In this document: in pieces, positions 6,831 to 16,337 of the stretch
Layout: each line of letters opens with the position of its first letter
Position numbering within the stretch: the stretch's first letter is position 1
Assembly: GCA_900551365.1 (NCBI GenBank)
Contig: URVZ01000010.1
Span: forward strand, 1 to 37,791
Direction of reading: 5' to 3'
Source: an uncultured Collinsella sp.
Lineage (GTDB): Bacteria > Actinomycetota > Coriobacteriia > Coriobacteriales > Coriobacteriaceae
Length of the DNA stretch: 37,791 bases
The notes under the pieces: model-generated
Told to the model about the DNA's origin: nothing
Databases searched by the model: none
What the model saw: only the letters and a program-made list of their open reading frames with translations
Made by a program: the position numbers and the translations under genes

Positions 6831-8411
6831 TTGAGCATCACGCCCCTCGATAGCATTCGCCGCGCCATCGCCCGCCGCAACGGCGTCTCCAACCCCGCTG
6901 CATCGAGAGACGGCGCCGCGAAGGCCCAAGGCGGCCGCATCGAGAACGGCCTCTTCCCTGCCTCGCACACTGCCGAGGAACTCGCACGCATCCAAGAGCT
7001 GAGTCAGCGCAACGCCGGCGGGCCCGATAGCAGCCAAGCCACACGTCGCCGGCGCGAACGCGATCGCAAGCCCGGCCCCGTCCGCCGCATGGTCAACGCT
7101 TGGTGGAACCGTCTGCTCGGCGCCGTCTACGGCGGCGGCTTCTCCATGCAGGAAGCGGAATACGAGGAGCACGCCACCAGTCGCGACTATCTTTGGAACA
7201 CCCTGGGCACCGCCGTATGGGGCATGGCGTTTCCGCTGCTCACCATTGTGTCGACGCAGCTCGTGGGCGCCGAGGAGGCCGGCAAGTTCTCCATCGCCTT
7301 TGTTACCGGCACGCTCATCATGATCGCGTGCAACTACGGCGTGCGCAACTTTCAGGTCTCGGACATCGACGAAAAAACCTCCTTCGCCTCCTACCAGCTC
7401 AATCGTTGGATCTGCGGAGCGCTCGCCCTAGGCTGCGGCCTCATGTATAGCAGCGCCCGCGGCTATGACGCGCAGATGGCGACGATCGGCCTGGGCGTCT
7501 ACCTGTATAAGGTCATCGACGGCGTCGCCGACGTGTACGAAGGCCGCCTGCAGCAGGCCGACAAGCTCTACTTGGCTGGAATGAGTCAAACGCTACGCTC
7601 CGTCGGCGTCATCGCGGTCTTCAGCGTGGCGCTGTTCCTCACGCGCAGCATGCCCATCGCGGCCATGGCCATGGGCATCGCCGCGATTGCCTCGCTCGTG
7701 CTGGTCACCGCCCCGCTCGCCCTGCTCGAGACCGAAAAATCACGCCGCATGAGCCTGCGCGAGGCTGGCCACCTGTTTATCCAGTGCGCCCCGCTCTTTG
7801 GCGCACTGTTCCTGTTTAACCTTATCGAGAGCATGCCCAAGTTCGTGATGGAAGGCGCGCTGGCCTACAAGTATCAGCTGTACTTTAATGCCCTGTTCTT
7901 TCCGGCGCAGGGAATTTTGTTGAGCATTGGATTTATCTATAAACCGCAGCTCCTGCGTCTGTCGAGCATTTGGGCGAATCCGCGCAAGCGTCGCCGCTTT
8001 GACCTGATTATTGTTGCCGTTATGGCGCTGATCGTGGTCATCACCGGCGTGTGCGCCGCATTTATGGCAGGTCCCGGTATTCCCCTCATGAGCTTTATGT
8101 ACGGTCTCAGCTTTGAACGCTACCGTACGCTGGCGCTGCTGATGGTCGTCGCCGGCGGCGTCACCGCGGCCATCGACTTTATCTACGCCATCATCACGGT
8201 GCTGCGCCACGCTGGAGACGTCACCAAGATCTACCTGATCTGCTTTGCCGTGAGCGTGGTGCTCCCGGTGATTCTGATCAATCTGCTCGGCCTGATGGGC
8301 GCCGTCGTGAGCTACCTAGCCATCATGGCCCTACTGCTGGTACTGTTGATTATCGAGTACGCCCACATCCGCCAACGCATCGAGAGGGACCGGAATCCGT
8401 ACGGCGCCTAA
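6831..8411 (+). CDS. oligosaccharide flippase / MOP-superfamily membrane protein
   Basis: This 526-residue protein has a basic, hydrophilic N-terminal segment of about 110 residues and then some 12 membrane segments. The transmembrane part begins around LWNTLGTAVWGMAFPLLTIVSTQLVGAEEAGKF, which matches the start of Wzx/RfbX-type polysaccharide flippases (lipid-linked sugar export in the MOP superfamily). The start is TTG at 6831, seven bases after AAAGGA, and no ATG in frame has a comparable site. It stands alone with no glycosyltransferases nearby, which is unusual for a Wzx. The long N-terminal cytoplasmic extension is also unusual. A teichoic-acid or peptidoglycan-linked lipid carrier role is possible, and the substrate is unknown. 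Confidence 0.8.
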   Translation: MSITPLDSIRRAIARRNGVSNPAASRDGAAKAQGGRIENGLFPASHTAEELARIQELSQRNAGGPDSSQATRRRRERDRKPGPVRRMVNAWWNRLLGAVYGGGFSMQEAEYEEHATSRDYLWNTLGTAVWGMAFPLLTIVSTQLVGAEEAGKFSIAFVTGTLIMIACNYGVRNFQVSDIDEKTSFASYQLNRWICGALALGCGLMYSSARGYDAQMATIGLGVYLYKVIDGVADVYEGRLQQADKLYLAGMSQTLRSVGVIAVFSVALFLTRSMPIAAMAMGIAAIASLVLVTAPLALLETEKSRRMSLREAGHLFIQCAPLFGALFLFNLIESMPKFVMEGALAYKYQLYFNALFFPAQGILLSIGFIYKPQLLRLSSIWANPRKRRRFDLIIVAVMALIVVITGVCAAFMAGPGIPLMSFMYGLSFERYRTLALLMVVAGGVTAAIDFIYAIITVLRHAGDVTKIYLICFAVSVVLPVILINLLGLMGAVVSYLAIMALLLVLLIIEYAHIRQRIERDRNPYGA

Positions 8412-8491
8412 TTGCGGCGATGGGAGCAGCTAATTTGCGGTGGAATCACCCCGGCTGGGGTCTCGTTGCGGACAATATTCATCACGCAAAA
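8412..8491. other. start of the 396-base gene-free stretch after the flippase
   Basis: No gene is seen between 8412 and 8807. This first part carries AGCTAATTTGCG at 8428-8439, 16 bases past the flippase stop, and a small CCCC-GGCT-GGGG stem. The rest of the stretch is a large inverted-repeat element (8492-8614), a possible terminator (8637-8674), and a second copy of the AGCTAATTTG motif on the minus strand at 8776-8785, beyond the phosphoesterase stop. Confidence 0.6.
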
Positions 8492-8614
8492 CTAAGTGAG
8501 TAGACTTTTACCGAATCCCCGACCACACCAACAGAGCACAAGTCTGTGACCTGCGGTTTTATTGAGGCAAATATGTTGGGTGCTCGGCATTTCCAAAAAA
8601 GTCTACTCACTTAG
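8492..8614. repeat. 123-bp inverted-repeat element with 18-bp perfect ends
   Basis: CTAAGTGAGTAGACTTTT (8492-8509) and its exact complement (8597-8614) bound the element. A second, imperfect pair lies inside: CCGACCACACCAACA against TGTTGGGTGCTCGG. The whole could fold into one long hairpin with an apical loop of about 40 bases, or represent a small non-autonomous mobile element. No duplicated target site is evident at its edges. Confidence 0.7.
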
Positions 8615-8636
8615 CAAGCGGGCAGCCAAAAAAGAA

Positions 8637-8674
8637 CCGCCGCGACGTCGTTTGACTCCGTTGCGACGGTTTTT
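8637..8674 (+). terminator. possible terminator for the flippase transcript
   Basis: CCGCCGCGA (8637-8645) pairs with TTGCGACGG (8661-8669) with one mismatch and is followed by TTTTT. It is some 230 bases past the flippase stop, so its use is uncertain. Confidence 0.4.
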
Positions 8675-8807
8675 CGAGCATTTTCGCGCTGTCGAGGACG
8701 CAGACGCTCCTCATTTCTAGCGCTTACCGAGCAAGAAGGCGCTACTCTCCGAAAGTAGTCAAAAAAGCCCCGTCCCAAATTAGCTACGGTAGATCGGCGG
8801 AACAAGG

Positions 8808-9647
8808 TTATTCGCCCGGGTTGATGTTCGCGTAGAACTCGGCCCCGTCGTCCAGGCGCAGGATGCCCACGCGGCCGAACTCGGAGCCGGTGGCGGCGGC
8901 GCAGTCGATGTCGATGCGATCGGGCACACCAGCAGTGTCCTCGCCGCCCAAGCGCACGATCTGCCCGCGTCCCGATTCCTCATCGAGCCCCGCCAGACCA
9001 CCGACCTCGCAATAGCGCCCAAGCGATACCGTGGGCGTGTGACCGCTCACCACGACCGGGCCCTTGCCCTCGGCAGAAAGCAGCCCGGTCGACGCATCCC
9101 AATAGCCATGACGAATCCACAGCAGGTCATCGGACGACTGCACCGCGAGCATCTGCTGCAGCAGCTCGCGATCGGCACCCACCGCTCCAACGCCATCGGC
9201 ACAATCGACGCCATGCTCAAGCAAAAACGCGCGCGCCGCCTTCATCTCGATTCCAGCATGTACCAGCAGATACGGGCGCTCCTCGGTCTCGACCACTGCG
9301 TAGAGCGGCAGCGCGGCCATCCATCGCACGAGCTCCTCGTATGCCTCAAATTCCATGTCGTTGAGCTGCTCGCGCGTCGTCCAACCACCGTTGATATCCC
9401 AGGTCTCGGCATCGAGCGGATCCTGACCAATGATGGCATCGAGCATGATCTGCTCGTGATTACCCTTGAGCACGTGGGCGTTGGGCAGCGAGCGCACGAG
9501 CTTAATAACGCCGACCGGATCGGGCCCGCGATCGATCATGTCGCCCAGCACGTACAGCGTGTCGTCGGACGTCAACGAGATCTTAGACAGGGCCTCGTCA
9601 AGCGCACGCACGTGCCCGTGAGCATCAGATGTCACATAGATCGCCAT
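8808..9647 (-). CDS. calcineurin-like metallophosphoesterase (PrpE/ApaH/PP2A-like)
   Basis: This 279-residue protein carries the metallophosphoesterase metal-site motifs in order: SDAHGH (residues 7-12), GDMIDRG at about 35-41, and KGNHEQIM at about 61-68, with later histidines in HAGIEMK and SGHTPTV. These bind two metal ions and attack phosphoester or phosphoanhydride bonds. The GDxxDRG and GNHE pattern is typical of the serine/threonine phosphatase and ApaH/PrpE branch, so substrates may be phosphoproteins or dinucleoside polyphosphates. The start at 9647 follows AAGGAG. It is a single gene between two convergent or divergent neighbours, with an AGCTAATTTG motif 22 bases past its stop. Confidence 0.9.
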   Translation of the reverse strand: MAIYVTSDAHGHVRALDEALSKISLTSDDTLYVLGDMIDRGPDPVGVIKLVRSLPNAHVLKGNHEQIMLDAIIGQDPLDAETWDINGGWTTREQLNDMEFEAYEELVRWMAALPLYAVVETEERPYLLVHAGIEMKAARAFLLEHGVDCADGVGAVGADRELLQQMLAVQSSDDLLWIRHGYWDASTGLLSAEGKGPVVVSGHTPTVSLGRYCEVGGLAGLDEESGRGQIVRLGGEDTAGVPDRIDIDCAAATGSEFGRVGILRLDDGAEFYANINPGE

Positions 9648-9900
9648 GGTACGCCTCTCCTTGCATTGCGGCCGAAGCCCGGCGCCGCAACTAAAACTTC
9701 AAGTTGAACTTAAACGTTACCCATTGTACTCCGTTGCAATAAAGCTGGAAAGGGTTTCCAAGCAGAGGCAAAGACGGCAGCCATCTATGACGATATCGCG
9801 CACGCCCGCAATCCAACCCCATAAACCCACCATCTTTGGGTACAAATAACCGCAGGCAACTGACCGTGCCACGCCAACCAACCAGGAGCGGACACCATCC

Positions 9901-11502
9901 ATGAACCAGATCCTTCTCTTTATCGGCCTCGTCATCATTTTGTGCCTGACCATCAAACCCGTCGGCAAAAAACTCCCCTTCCCCACCCTGCTCATCTTTA
10001 TCGCTCTCGGCATGCTGTTGGGCGTCAACGGCCCGGCGCACATCGACTTTAGCGACTACGCGCTCACCGAAACCGTCTGCAGCACGGCGCTGCTGTTCAT
10101 CATGTTCTATGGCGGCTTTAACACCAACATCGACCGTGCCAAGCCCGTCGCAGCGCCCGCAGTGCTGCTGAGCACGCTCGGCGTCGTCATCACTGCCGGA
10201 ATCACCGGCGTGTTCGCCCACTTTGCGCTGGGCTTCGACTGGATCGGCGGCCTGCTGCTGGGCTCGGTCGTGGCATCCACCGACGCGGCCAGCGTCTTTA
10301 GCGTTCTGCGCGAGCACAGCCTGTCGCTGAGGGGCGGCACCGACTCGCTGCTCGAGGTCGAATCGGGCTCCAACGACCCCGTCGCCTACATGCTCACCGC
10401 CGTGCTCGCCACACTCGCGGCGGGCGGCGACATTAACATCCCCGTTCTGCTGGCCAAGCAGATTATCCTGGGCGTGGGCCTGGGCCTCGCCATCGGCTGG
10501 GCGGCGGGCCGCCTGATTGAACGCGCGCACGCAACGGCCGAGGGCGCGCAGACCATCTATTTGTTCGCCGTGGCCATCGTCGCCTACGCGCTGCCGAGCT
10601 ACCTGGGCGGCAACGGCTTTTTGGCTGTATACCTGGCCGGCATTGTGCTGGGCGCCAGCGACATCACCGGCAAAGTCGAGATGGCGCACTTCTTTGACAC
10701 CCTCACCGAGATGGCCGAGATGACGATCTTCTTCTTGCTCGGCCTGCTCGTAACGCCCGCACGCCTGCCGCAGATGCTGCTGCCGGGCCTGGCACTCATG
10801 GCGTTCATGCTCTTCGTGAGCCGCCCCATCGCCGTCGGCGTGCTCCTAGCGCCCTTTAAGACGAATCCCCGCCAGGTCGCGCTCGTAAGCTGGGCGGGCC
10901 TACGCGGAGCGGCTTCGGTCGTCTTTAGTCTCTTTGCCGTAGTGGCCGGCGTTCCCGGCGGACACGACCTATTTGACCTGGTGTTTGCGATTGCCGTGTC
11001 GAGCATTGTGGTGCAGGGCTCGCTGCTGCCGGCGGTGGCGAAGAAGCTCGATATGATCGATGCGACCGGCGACGTGCGTCGCACCTTTAACGACTACCGC
11101 GACGAAGACGGCATGTCGTTCGTCAAGCTCAAAGTAGGCGCTGGACATCCGTTTGCCGGACGCTCGCTCGCCGACATTGGCAGCGCAACGAACATGCTGG
11201 TGGTCCTGGTACTGCGCGACGGTGCGCACCCGGTGTTGCCCAACGGCGATACCGTAATTGAGGAAGGCGACCTATTGGTGATGGCTGCCCCGACGTTTGA
11301 AGAGCGTGCCGAGGTTACGCTGCGCGAGGTCACCGTGACGCCCCACGGTCACCTGGCCGGCCAGCGCCTGCGCGATGTGCCGCAAGGCAAGCATCCGTTT
11401 ATTGTGGTGATGCTCAAGCGCGAAGGCCAAACGATCATCCCCGACGGCAACACCCTAATATACGCCGGCGACGAAGCCGTCATCGCCACGCTCGCGTCGT
11501 AG
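9901..11502 (+). CDS. potassium/proton antiporter, CPA1/NhaP2 type with C-terminal RCK_C domains
   Basis: This 533-residue protein has about 12 membrane segments over residues 1-390. GLVIILCLTIKPVGKKLPFPTLLIF opens the sequence, and the ion-site region has SVVASTDAASVFSVLRE followed by LEVESGSNDPVAYML, the D-A/N-D acidic pattern of CPA1 exchangers. The soluble tail contains two TrkA-C-like repeats, one around VKLKVGAGHPFAGRSLADI and one around HLAGQRLRDVPQGKHPF. This arrangement is that of NhaP2/CvrA K+/H+ antiporters. RCK_C domains usually gate by nucleotide or c-di-AMP binding. The AGGAG site lies about 14 bases before the ATG, which is rather far. The 253 bases upstream hold no gene. Confidence 0.9.
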   Translation: MNQILLFIGLVIILCLTIKPVGKKLPFPTLLIFIALGMLLGVNGPAHIDFSDYALTETVCSTALLFIMFYGGFNTNIDRAKPVAAPAVLLSTLGVVITAGITGVFAHFALGFDWIGGLLLGSVVASTDAASVFSVLREHSLSLRGGTDSLLEVESGSNDPVAYMLTAVLATLAAGGDINIPVLLAKQIILGVGLGLAIGWAAGRLIERAHATAEGAQTIYLFAVAIVAYALPSYLGGNGFLAVYLAGIVLGASDITGKVEMAHFFDTLTEMAEMTIFFLLGLLVTPARLPQMLLPGLALMAFMLFVSRPIAVGVLLAPFKTNPRQVALVSWAGLRGAASVVFSLFAVVAGVPGGHDLFDLVFAIAVSSIVVQGSLLPAVAKKLDMIDATGDVRRTFNDYRDEDGMSFVKLKVGAGHPFAGRSLADIGSATNMLVVLVLRDGAHPVLPNGDTVIEEGDLLVMAAPTFEERAEVTLREVTVTPHGHLAGQRLRDVPQGKHPFIVVMLKREGQTIIPDGNTLIYAGDEAVIATLAS

Positions 11503-11525
11503 CGGGCAGGAGGTAGCTAATTTGC

Positions 11526-11594
11526 GACGAAGAGATCAAGCGCCTAGAAAGCCTCATGCCTTCGCTCGCAGATTTGGATTTGCCTGAGGAGTAA
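11526..11594 (+). pseudogene. possible 22-codon gene remnant
   Basis: An open frame reads DEEIKRLESLMPSLADLDLPEE and ends in TAA. It has no start codon of its own at the 5' end and an in-frame TAG stands a few codons upstream. The amphipathic, acidic ending looks like the C-terminus of a real protein. It could be a leftover after deletion or pure chance, and no family was recognised. Confidence 0.15.
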
Positions 11595-11729
11595 AGCACC
11601 CCTCCCCCATGTAACCATCCTGCAAATCATAGCGGCGCAGTCGAGTTTTACCGTGATGCGGTCGCGCCTGGCGCTCCACTGTGCTAAAGTATCCCGAACG
11701 TTCAAACGACTACGAGGGGGAACTAGAAG

Positions 11730-12854
<1,125 letters not shown>

Positions 12855-12926
12855 CCCGCAGCACGCGGGCCGACCAGCCACCTCAGACCAACCTGTTTAG
12901 ATCAAAACCTGCTAAGGAGTTTTTCC

Positions 12927-14090
12927 ATGCGTAAGATTAAGACCATCGACGACATCACTAAAGACGGCAAAGTCGAGTTTGGCGAGGGCTACGAATTTGT
13001 GAGCACCGCCGAAGAGGCCGACGCCATCCTGATGCGCTCGACCGACCTGCACGGCTACGAGCTGCCCGAGGGCATCCGCGCCATCGCCCGCTGCGGCGCC
13101 GGCGTCAACAACATCCCCGTCGAGGAGTACGCCAAGAAGGGCGTCGTCGTCTTTAACTCCCCCGGCGCCAATAGCAATGCCGTCAAGGAGCTCGTCCTGG
13201 GCATGCTGGTGCTCTCGAGCCGCGGCGTAGTACAGTCGATGAACTGGGTGCGCGACAACGCCGACGACCCCGAGATTCAGGTCGATGCCGAAAAGGCCAA
13301 GAAGGCCTTTGTGGGCCGCGAGCTCAAGGGCAAGCGCATCGGCGTCATCGGTCTGGGCAACGTGGGCTCCAAGGTCGCCAACGCCTGCGTCGATCTGGGC
13401 ATGGACGTCTACGGCTACGACCCGTTCATTTCCGTTGAGCACGCGTGGGTGCTGAGCCGCGAGGTGCAGCGCGTGGGCACGCTCGAGGATCTGTGCCGCG
13501 GCTGCGACTACCTTACCGTGCACGTGCCCAGCAAGGCAGACACCATCGGCATGATCAGCACCGAGCAGATTAACCTGCTGGCCCCGGGAGCCGTGCTCAT
13601 CAACTACGCACGCGAGACCATCATTGACGAGGACGCCGTCGACGCCGCCCTGTGCGAGGGCAAGCTCAGCTGGTTTAGCTGCGACTTTGCCACGCCCAAG
13701 ACTGTCAAGATGCCGAACACGTTTATCACCACGCACTCGGGCGCCGGCACCGGCGAGGCCGAGGCCAACTGCGCCGATATGGCCATCAGCGAGCTCAAGG
13801 ATTACCTGGAGAACGGTAACATCGCCCACAGCGTCAACTACCCCGCCTGCAGCATGGGCAAGGCGCGCGCCGCAAGCCGCATCGCCTGTCTGCACGCCAA
13901 CGTGCCCAACATGATCGGCCAGATCACGGCAATCCTGGCCAAGGACAATGCCAACGTGCAGCGTATGACCAACGAGTCTGCCGGCGAGAACGCCTACACC
14001 ATGTTCGACACCGACGAGCACCTGGACAGCAGCACCATCGAGGCGCTCAAGCAGATTCCGTCGATGTATCGCGTGCGCGTGATCAAGTAG
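12927..14090 (+). CDS. serA: D-3-phosphoglycerate dehydrogenase with ACT domain
   Basis: This 387-residue enzyme catalyses the first step of serine synthesis, 3-phosphoglycerate to phosphohydroxypyruvate with NAD+. The NAD-binding motif GVIGLGNVG lies at 139-147. The substrate-site arginine of the family is in NYARE (R229), and the catalytic histidine is in THSGAGTGEA (H270). An ACT domain occupies about residues 318-387 (IACLHANVPNMIGQITAILAKDNANV), which would allow feedback by serine. The overall length is that of the short SerA class. The start follows AAGGAG. It forms a pathway pair with serC, while SerB, the phosphatase, is not in the window unless one of the HAD or histidine phosphatases serves. 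Confidence 0.97.
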   Translation: MRKIKTIDDITKDGKVEFGEGYEFVSTAEEADAILMRSTDLHGYELPEGIRAIARCGAGVNNIPVEEYAKKGVVVFNSPGANSNAVKELVLGMLVLSSRGVVQSMNWVRDNADDPEIQVDAEKAKKAFVGRELKGKRIGVIGLGNVGSKVANACVDLGMDVYGYDPFISVEHAWVLSREVQRVGTLEDLCRGCDYLTVHVPSKADTIGMISTEQINLLAPGAVLINYARETIIDEDAVDAALCEGKLSWFSCDFATPKTVKMPNTFITTHSGAGTGEAEANCADMAISELKDYLENGNIAHSVNYPACSMGKARAASRIACLHANVPNMIGQITAILAKDNANVQRMTNESAGENAYTMFDTDEHLDSSTIEALKQIPSMYRVRVIK

Positions 14091-14152
14091 CGCCGACTGA
14101 CCTGACGGGCAGCTCCCCATGTGGCCTGCCCGTCACTGACATTGAATGCCCG

Positions 14153-14189
14153 CGGGGGTGCCTTTCGCACGAGAGGCGCCCCCGTTTTT
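14153..14189 (+). terminator. rho-independent terminator after serA
   Basis: CGGGGGTGCCT pairs with AGGCGCCCCCG over 11 bases (one G-U pair) and is followed by TTTTT. A weaker hairpin without T-run (14104-14134) precedes it, 13 bases past the serA stop. Confidence 0.85.
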
Positions 14190-14228
14190 GTGAGCGCTCC
14201 ATTAAGTGCACCGAGCCGCTTCTTGGCA

Positions 14229-14234
14229 TATAAT
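14229..14234 (+). promoter_or_regulatory. -10 element for the M20 peptidase gene
   Basis: A perfect TATAAT lies 34 bases before the peptidase start and just after the serA terminator. No good -35 hexamer is seen at 16-18 bases (GTGCAC at 14206-14211), so the promoter may rely on an activator. Confidence 0.55.
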
Positions 14235-14267
14235 CTGTATGTTGACCTAACTATCTGTGAGGTACCT

Positions 14268-15488
14268 ATGGTTGATACAGATTTTGCTTGGCGGCTTACG
14301 CAGGGGCTCGTGCGGATCGACAGTTCCGACCCAGGTGCGTATGAGGGCGAGATTGAACACTATATCAAAGCGTTGGTTGAGGAACGGTTGGCGCAGCTGA
14401 GCCATCCGGTACTCGATGCCGTGCAGATTGCAGAGCACGAAGTACTCCCCGGACGCCGCAATCTAATGGTCACCGTGCCGGGCCAAAGCGACGAGGCGCG
14501 ACTCATCTACATCTGCCACATGGATACCGTCACCCTGGGCGATGGCTGGGACGCGGACATTCCGCCGCTCGGAGCGATCGTGCGCAACGATAAACTCTAT
14601 GGCCGCGGTGCCTGCGATATGAAGGGTGGCCTGGCCTGCGCCATTGCCGCACTGGTCCATACGCTCGAGCGCGTGGCGGCAGAAGGCGAGCTGCCCCGCC
14701 GTGGCTTCTCACTCATTTGCTCGGTCGACGAGGAGGACTTTATGCGCGGCTCAGAGGCAGCCATCGATGCCGGCTGGGTCGGCTCGCGTGAATGGGTGCT
14801 GGACACCGAGCCCACCGACGGACAGATCCAGGTGGCGCACAAGGGGCGCACGTGGTTCGAGATTGAAATGGCTGGCGTAACGGCGCATGCGAGCCAGCCG
14901 TGGAAGGGCGCGGATGCCGTCGCCGCCATGGCCGAGGTCGTGTGTTCGCTCCGTCGCGCGTTTGTGGCGCTGCCCGCGCACGATGAGCTGGGGCCTTCGA
15001 CCATCACGTTTGGCCAAATCGAGGGCGGATATCGCCCCTATGTCGTGCCCGACCGCGCCAAAGTCTGGGTCGACATGCGTCTGACCCCGCCGACCGATAC
15101 GGCCGCCGCAATCAATATGGTCGAGCATGCTATTGCCGCCGCCGAGGCCGCGGTTCCCGGTTGCCACGGCAGCTACGCCGTGACGGGCGACCGCCCCGCT
15201 ATCGAGCGCGATCCGGTCTCTCCCCTTCTAGCTGCACTCAAGTGCGCAGCAGACGATGTAACGGGCACGGACACGACCGTCGGCTTCTTTACCGGCTACA
15301 CCGACACTGCCGTCATTGCCGGCAAGACGGGTAACCGTAGCTGCATGAGCTATGGCCCAGGCTCGCTCGCACTCGCCCACAAGCCCAACGAATATGTGCC
15401 CCACGCCGACATCGTTCGCTGCCAGAGTGTGCTCATCGCGCTCGCCGACAACACGCTCTGGGGCGCGGATGGCCAAGTTGGGGCATAA
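14268..15488 (+). CDS. M20 family metallopeptidase (ArgE/DapE/CPG2-like)
   Basis: This 406-residue zinc amidohydrolase is related to ArgE, DapE and carboxypeptidase G2. The motif YICHMDTV holds the first metal ligand, LYGRGACDMKGGLA the bridging aspartate, and SVDEED the catalytic and metal-binding acidic pair. A dimerisation or lid domain begins near VAHKGRTWFEIEMAGVTAHASQPWKGADA, as usual in M20A. Substrate class (N-acetyl-ornithine, succinyl-diaminopimelate, dipeptide or N-acyl amino acid) cannot be fixed from motifs. I chose the ATG at 14268 after GAGGT and downstream of a TATAAT box. A longer frame reaching back into the serA terminator was rejected. The DUF1015-like gene follows 39 bases later. 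Confidence 0.9.
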   Translation: MVDTDFAWRLTQGLVRIDSSDPGAYEGEIEHYIKALVEERLAQLSHPVLDAVQIAEHEVLPGRRNLMVTVPGQSDEARLIYICHMDTVTLGDGWDADIPPLGAIVRNDKLYGRGACDMKGGLACAIAALVHTLERVAAEGELPRRGFSLICSVDEEDFMRGSEAAIDAGWVGSREWVLDTEPTDGQIQVAHKGRTWFEIEMAGVTAHASQPWKGADAVAAMAEVVCSLRRAFVALPAHDELGPSTITFGQIEGGYRPYVVPDRAKVWVDMRLTPPTDTAAAINMVEHAIAAAEAAVPGCHGSYAVTGDRPAIERDPVSPLLAALKCAADDVTGTDTTVGFFTGYTDTAVIAGKTGNRSCMSYGPGSLALAHKPNEYVPHADIVRCQSVLIALADNTLWGADGQVGA

Positions 15489-15527
15489 TAAGCCGCGAAC
15501 AAACCAACTCGTGCGTTAGGACCGCCC

Positions 15528-16208
15528 ATGAAAGCACTTCCGTTTCCCTGCATCCGCCCGGCTCAGGACCGCGTGCTCGAGGCGTTGCCCGCAATGGGCA
15601 GCATCCTGAGCGGCAACGATGCTCTGCGCGGAGCCATTGCCGATGGCCTGATGCTCAAGGACCCGGGTGCGGCGTATTACGTGTACGAATGCTCGGGGGA
15701 GCCGGGGCGCGTGACGGGCGTTGTGGCGATCTGCCCGGTTGGTGCGCTGGCGGGCGGCGACGCGGTTGCCGCCGATACGGCCGCCGCTGCGCGCGCATTC
15801 GCCGACCTCAAGGTACAGCCCCGTCCCGTAACGCTCGCCTACGAGGCCTCGCCCGTCATGGATATCATCCTGGGCGCCGCCAAAGAGGGCGCCTCGCTCT
15901 ACGCCGTCACCGATCCTGCGGGCATTACACACCGCGTGTGGGAGGTTAAGCGCGAGGACGCCGTCGGCGCCATCCGTGCCATGCTCGACCAGGCGCCGGA
16001 GCCGGTACTGGCCGACGACCCTGCCTACGCTGGCGCACTAGTCGGGGTATCACAGCTCCTGGCCGATGAGGCCCGTTCCGCCGGAACGTACACCGGCAAG
16101 GAGCCGTTCAACTTTACCGTTGCCGTGCTCTTCCCCGCCGCGCCGGTCAGCGGCGCCGCACCGCAGGTTCCGACAGGTCTGCTCACGCACCAGGTCGCGC
16201 GGTTCTAG
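15528..16208 (+). CDS. truncated DUF1015-family protein
   Basis: This 226-residue protein aligns by eye with the first half of DUF1015 (COG4198) proteins. It has FPCIRPAQDRVLEALP at the start, DPGAAYYVYEC, RVTGVVAICPVGALAGG, RPVTLAYEASPVMDIIL, and THRVWEVKREDAVGAIRAML, then KEPFNFTVAVLFP near the end. Family members are usually about 400 residues and contain a strongly conserved ADGHHR stretch. Here the same place reads LADDPAYAGAL (residues 161-171), so the histidines and arginine are lost, and the C-terminal half is missing. From memory, DUF1015 genes are often linked to serA and serC, which fits this location. The function of the family is unknown. The frame is intact, and a strong terminator follows. 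Confidence 0.7.
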   Translation: MKALPFPCIRPAQDRVLEALPAMGSILSGNDALRGAIADGLMLKDPGAAYYVYECSGEPGRVTGVVAICPVGALAGGDAVAADTAAAARAFADLKVQPRPVTLAYEASPVMDIILGAAKEGASLYAVTDPAGITHRVWEVKREDAVGAIRAMLDQAPEPVLADDPAYAGALVGVSQLLADEARSAGTYTGKEPFNFTVAVLFPAAPVSGAAPQVPTGLLTHQVARF

Positions 16209-16253
16209 CAAGACCAGACCGCCCAGCACAAAAATCGGCAGCTCAACAAACAG

Positions 16254-16294
16254 GGGGCGGAGATGCAGCAGGTACATGCATCTCCGCCCCTTTT
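16254..16294 (+). terminator. rho-independent terminator after the DUF1015-like gene
   Basis: A perfect 14-base stem (GGGGCGGAGATGCA and its complement) with a nine-base loop is followed by TTTT. It lies in the gap between convergent genes and could also serve the minus-strand phosphatase, although there only CC-rich sequence follows the stem. Confidence 0.9.
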
Positions 16295-16337
16295 GCGTCG
16301 AGAAGTAATGCCGGCGACCCGTGCCGCCACGCTCGCG

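Noticed and set aside
8611..8805. A 64-codon minus-strand frame in the gap between flippase and phosphoesterase
   Set aside because: It covers repeat sequence and hairpins, has no good ribosome site, and its product (rich in Arg) is not recognised. It is more likely a translated intergenic repeat.
14121..14267. A 49-codon N-terminal extension of the M20 peptidase
   Set aside because: It would translate the serA terminator and lies upstream of the TATAAT box. The ATG at 14268 has a ribosome site and gives a normal M20 start.
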